DNA from: JASFTV01 sp050050615
GTDB lineage: Bacteria; Desulfobacterota; DSM-4660; Desulfatiglandales; HGW-15
Assembly: GCA_050050615.1 (NCBI GenBank)
Contig: JASFTV010000069.1
Coordinates: forward strand, 1 to 13,268
DNA: 13,268 nt
Reading direction: 5' to 3'
Within the stretch, counting starts at the first letter, position 1. Each line of letters starts with the position of its first letter. A program made the translations under genes and the position numbers. Under the pieces are notes generated by a model. The model was not told the origin of the DNA. It did not search any database and was given only the letters and a program-made list of their open reading frames with translations. Shown piece by piece: positions 11,813 to 13,268 of the stretch.

Positions 11813-13268
11813 TTAGTTCAGTTTTCCGATAACCTTTTCAACCTCTTGAACGAACTTTCCATTCCTGATCAGGTCTACCACGGTTTCGATGTCATTGGCG
11901 AGGACCCGATCTTTGTCCAGATGAGGGACGGCATTCCTGATGATCCGGTACGCGGCAAGAGTCCCCTCCCCCGGTTTCATATTGGTGAATAGATCTATGG
12001 CCTGGGCCCCGCACAAAAGCTCGATGGCGATGACATGCTCTGAATTTCCTACGATATCTCTGCATTTCCGGGCTGATATGGTCCCCATGGAGACATGATC
12101 CTCCTTGTTGGCCGAGGTGGGAATGGAGTCCACACAGGCGGGTTGGCAGAGGACCTTGTTTTCGGAAACAAGAGCGGCCGCCGTATACTGGGCAATCATG
12201 AATCCCGAGTTGAGCCCTCCATCACTGACCAGAAAAGCGGGGAGCCCGCTTAATTGAGGATTCACGAGACGTTCAATGCGGCGCTCTGAAATGTTCGCCA
12301 GTTCTGAAATAGCCATGCAGAGAAAATCGAGGGCAAGCGCTACCGGTTGGCCGTGAAAATTGCCTCCAAGCAGAAACTCCTGGGATTCAGGGAAGATGAG
12401 GGGGTTGTTCGTGGACGCATTCATCTCCGTCTCTACGACCTTTTTGGTGTACCGAATCGCATCCTTGCTCGCCCCGTGCACCTGGGGAGAACACCTCAAG
12501 GTATAGGCATCCTGAATACGCGAGCAGTCCTTGTGGGAGGTAATAATTTCGCTGTTCTGCGTTGTGCGAGCCATGTTGTCCGCAGCCTCACCCTGGCCCA
12601 AATGGGGCCTTGCCTGGTGAATCCTGGCGTCAAATTCGGTTCTGCTCCCCATAAGGACCTCCAGGCTCATTGCCGCCGCAATGTCCGTGGTCTTGGACAG
12701 CCTCATGGCATCGTGCGTGGCAAGCCCGCCGATGGCGGTCATGACCTGGGTACCGTTGACCAGGGCGAGACCCTCCCCCGCTTCCAACTGTAGGGGTGTC
12801 ATACCGGACAATTTCAATGCATCCGACCCGGACACCCTCTGCCCATTACAAAAAGCTTCTCCAAGACCGATGAGCACCAAGCAAAGATGGGCCAACGGCG
12901 CCAAATCGCCGCTCGCTCCAACAGAGCCTTTCTCTGGAACAATTGGACAGATATCCCGGTTCAGGAGTTCAACAAGATGGTGCACCGTCTCCAGGCGGAT
13001 GCCCGAATGCGCCCTTGCTAGGTCCTTTATACGCAGAGCCAATACCGCGCGAACCGTTTCACTGTCCAGGATCTGACCCACACCCGCTGCGTGGCTCTTC
13101 AGGATATTTTCTTGGAGGCGCCGGGTATCGTCCTTGGAAATGATGACATCGCTCAGGGCACCAAAACCTGTGGTCACCCCGTAGATCGTCTTTCCTTCTT
13201 GAATCCATCTTTCAACAAGCTTGCGGGCCTGGATGATTTTCCTTTCCGACTCCTCGCTCAACCGGACC
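11813..13268 (-). CDS. hutH: Histidine ammonia-lyase (histidase), 5' end beyond the window
   Basis: HutH (EC 4.3.1.3) removes ammonia from L-histidine to give trans-urocanate, the first step of the pathway, using a self-formed MIO cofactor. About 485 residues are visible of roughly 510. The gene runs off the right edge: the frame is open to base 13268. The TTG at 13261 is probably an internal Leu in VRLSEESER, the usual start of the conserved region. Numbering from that Leu: YGVTTGFG (27-34) with the catalytic-type Tyr27; Ser56-His57 in KSHAAGVG, the pair that marks histidases rather than phenylalanine or tyrosine lyases; MIO-forming Ala116-Ser117-Gly118 in GSVGASGDLAPLAHL; and then VNGTQVMTAIGG. 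Downstream come the QDAYTLRCSPQVHGA and NNPLIF blocks. It is convergent to the transporter genes, so it needs its own promoter, outside the window. Confidence 0.96.
   Translation of the reverse strand, partial: VRLSEESERKIIQARKLVERWIQEGKTIYGVTTGFGALSDVIISKDDTRRLQENILKSHAAGVGQILDSETVRAVLALRIKDLARAHSGIRLETVHHLVELLNRDICPIVPEKGSVGASGDLAPLAHLCLVLIGLGEAFCNGQRVSGSDALKLSGMTPLQLEAGEGLALVNGTQVMTAIGGLATHDAMRLSKTTDIAAAMSLEVLMGSRTEFDARIHQARPHLGQGEAADNMARTTQNSEIITSHKDCSRIQDAYTLRCSPQVHGASKDAIRYTKKVVETEMNASTNNPLIFPESQEFLLGGNFHGQPVALALDFLCMAISELANISERRIERLVNPQLSGLPAFLVSDGGLNSGFMIAQYTAAALVSENKVLCQPACVDSIPTSANKEDHVSMGTISARKCRDIVGNSEHVIAIELLCGAQAIDLFTNMKPGEGTLAAYRIIRNAVPHLDKDRVLANDIETVVDLIRNGKFVQEVEKVIGKLN

Noticed and set aside
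13259..13261. TTG at 13261 as the hutH start
   Set aside because: The visible protein would lack the first 25-30 residues of the family, and the codons before it (encoding Val-Arg) continue the conserved pattern; the gene is cut by the window edge.
1..13268. CRISPR array, tRNA/rRNA genes, transposase, prophage or defence genes
   Set aside because: No regularly spaced repeats, cloverleaf or rRNA-like sequence, or mobile-element protein was seen on either strand; apart from the DUF1847 and Nfu_N-like genes, all sizeable genes belong to histidine catabolism or its transporter.

Overview
The window holds a nearly complete histidine-utilisation (hut) locus with its own branched-chain-amino-acid-type (HAAT/Liv) ABC transporter. 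The host is most likely a strictly anaerobic Desulfobacterota (deltaproteobacterial) lineage. That placement is an inference from three things: the pairing of a cysteine-rich DUF1847 protein with a free-standing Nfu N-terminal-like domain; separate formiminotransferase and cyclodeaminase genes; and short G/C-rich dispersed repeats of kinds I associate from memory with deltaproteobacterial genomes. No 16S or other phylogenetic marker is present, so the placement is tentative.

Layout. Bases 1-436 have no credible gene and are a mosaic of dispersed repeats and inverted repeats. A DUF1847 gene runs leftward (437-1138). It is divergent, across a 314-bp region with two opposed promoter-like signals, from a small Nfu_N-like gene (1453-1785). 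Then, all on the + strand, come hutU (urocanate hydratase, 1990-3708), glutamate formimidoyltransferase (4038-4955), a cyclodeaminase/cyclohydrolase-family gene (4968-5603) and hutI (imidazolonepropionase, about 5739-7073). They are followed by the transporter genes: periplasmic binding protein (7235-8389), two permeases (8504-9343 and 9347-10207) and two ATPases (10209-10973 and 10960-11688). Convergent to these is hutH (histidine ammonia-lyase, 11813 to the window edge), whose 5' end lies outside the window.

How the genes fit together. The transporter probably imports histidine, or possibly urocanate. HutH deaminates histidine to urocanate, HutU hydrates it to imidazolonepropionate and HutI opens the ring to N-formimino-glutamate. 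The formiminotransferase moves the formimino group to tetrahydrofolate, releasing glutamate, and the cyclodeaminase releases ammonia to give 5,10-methenyl-THF. Histidine would therefore yield glutamate, ammonia and a C1-folate unit, which suits an anaerobe with C1-folate metabolism. The transporter's substrate is inferred from neighbourhood only.

The most notable sequence observations are not a new system but local oddities. A dispersed repeat copy lies exactly over the 5' end of hutI, just after a strong ribosome site that leads into a two-codon ORF (ATG-CCG-stop). The first LivH-type permease has its best ribosome site in front of a CTG codon. The LivG-type ATPase has a degenerate ABC signature. 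HutU has Asp where I expect the second His of an HHGGG motif. I found no CRISPR array, tRNA, rRNA, transposase or phage gene, and no evidence for an undescribed multi-gene system.
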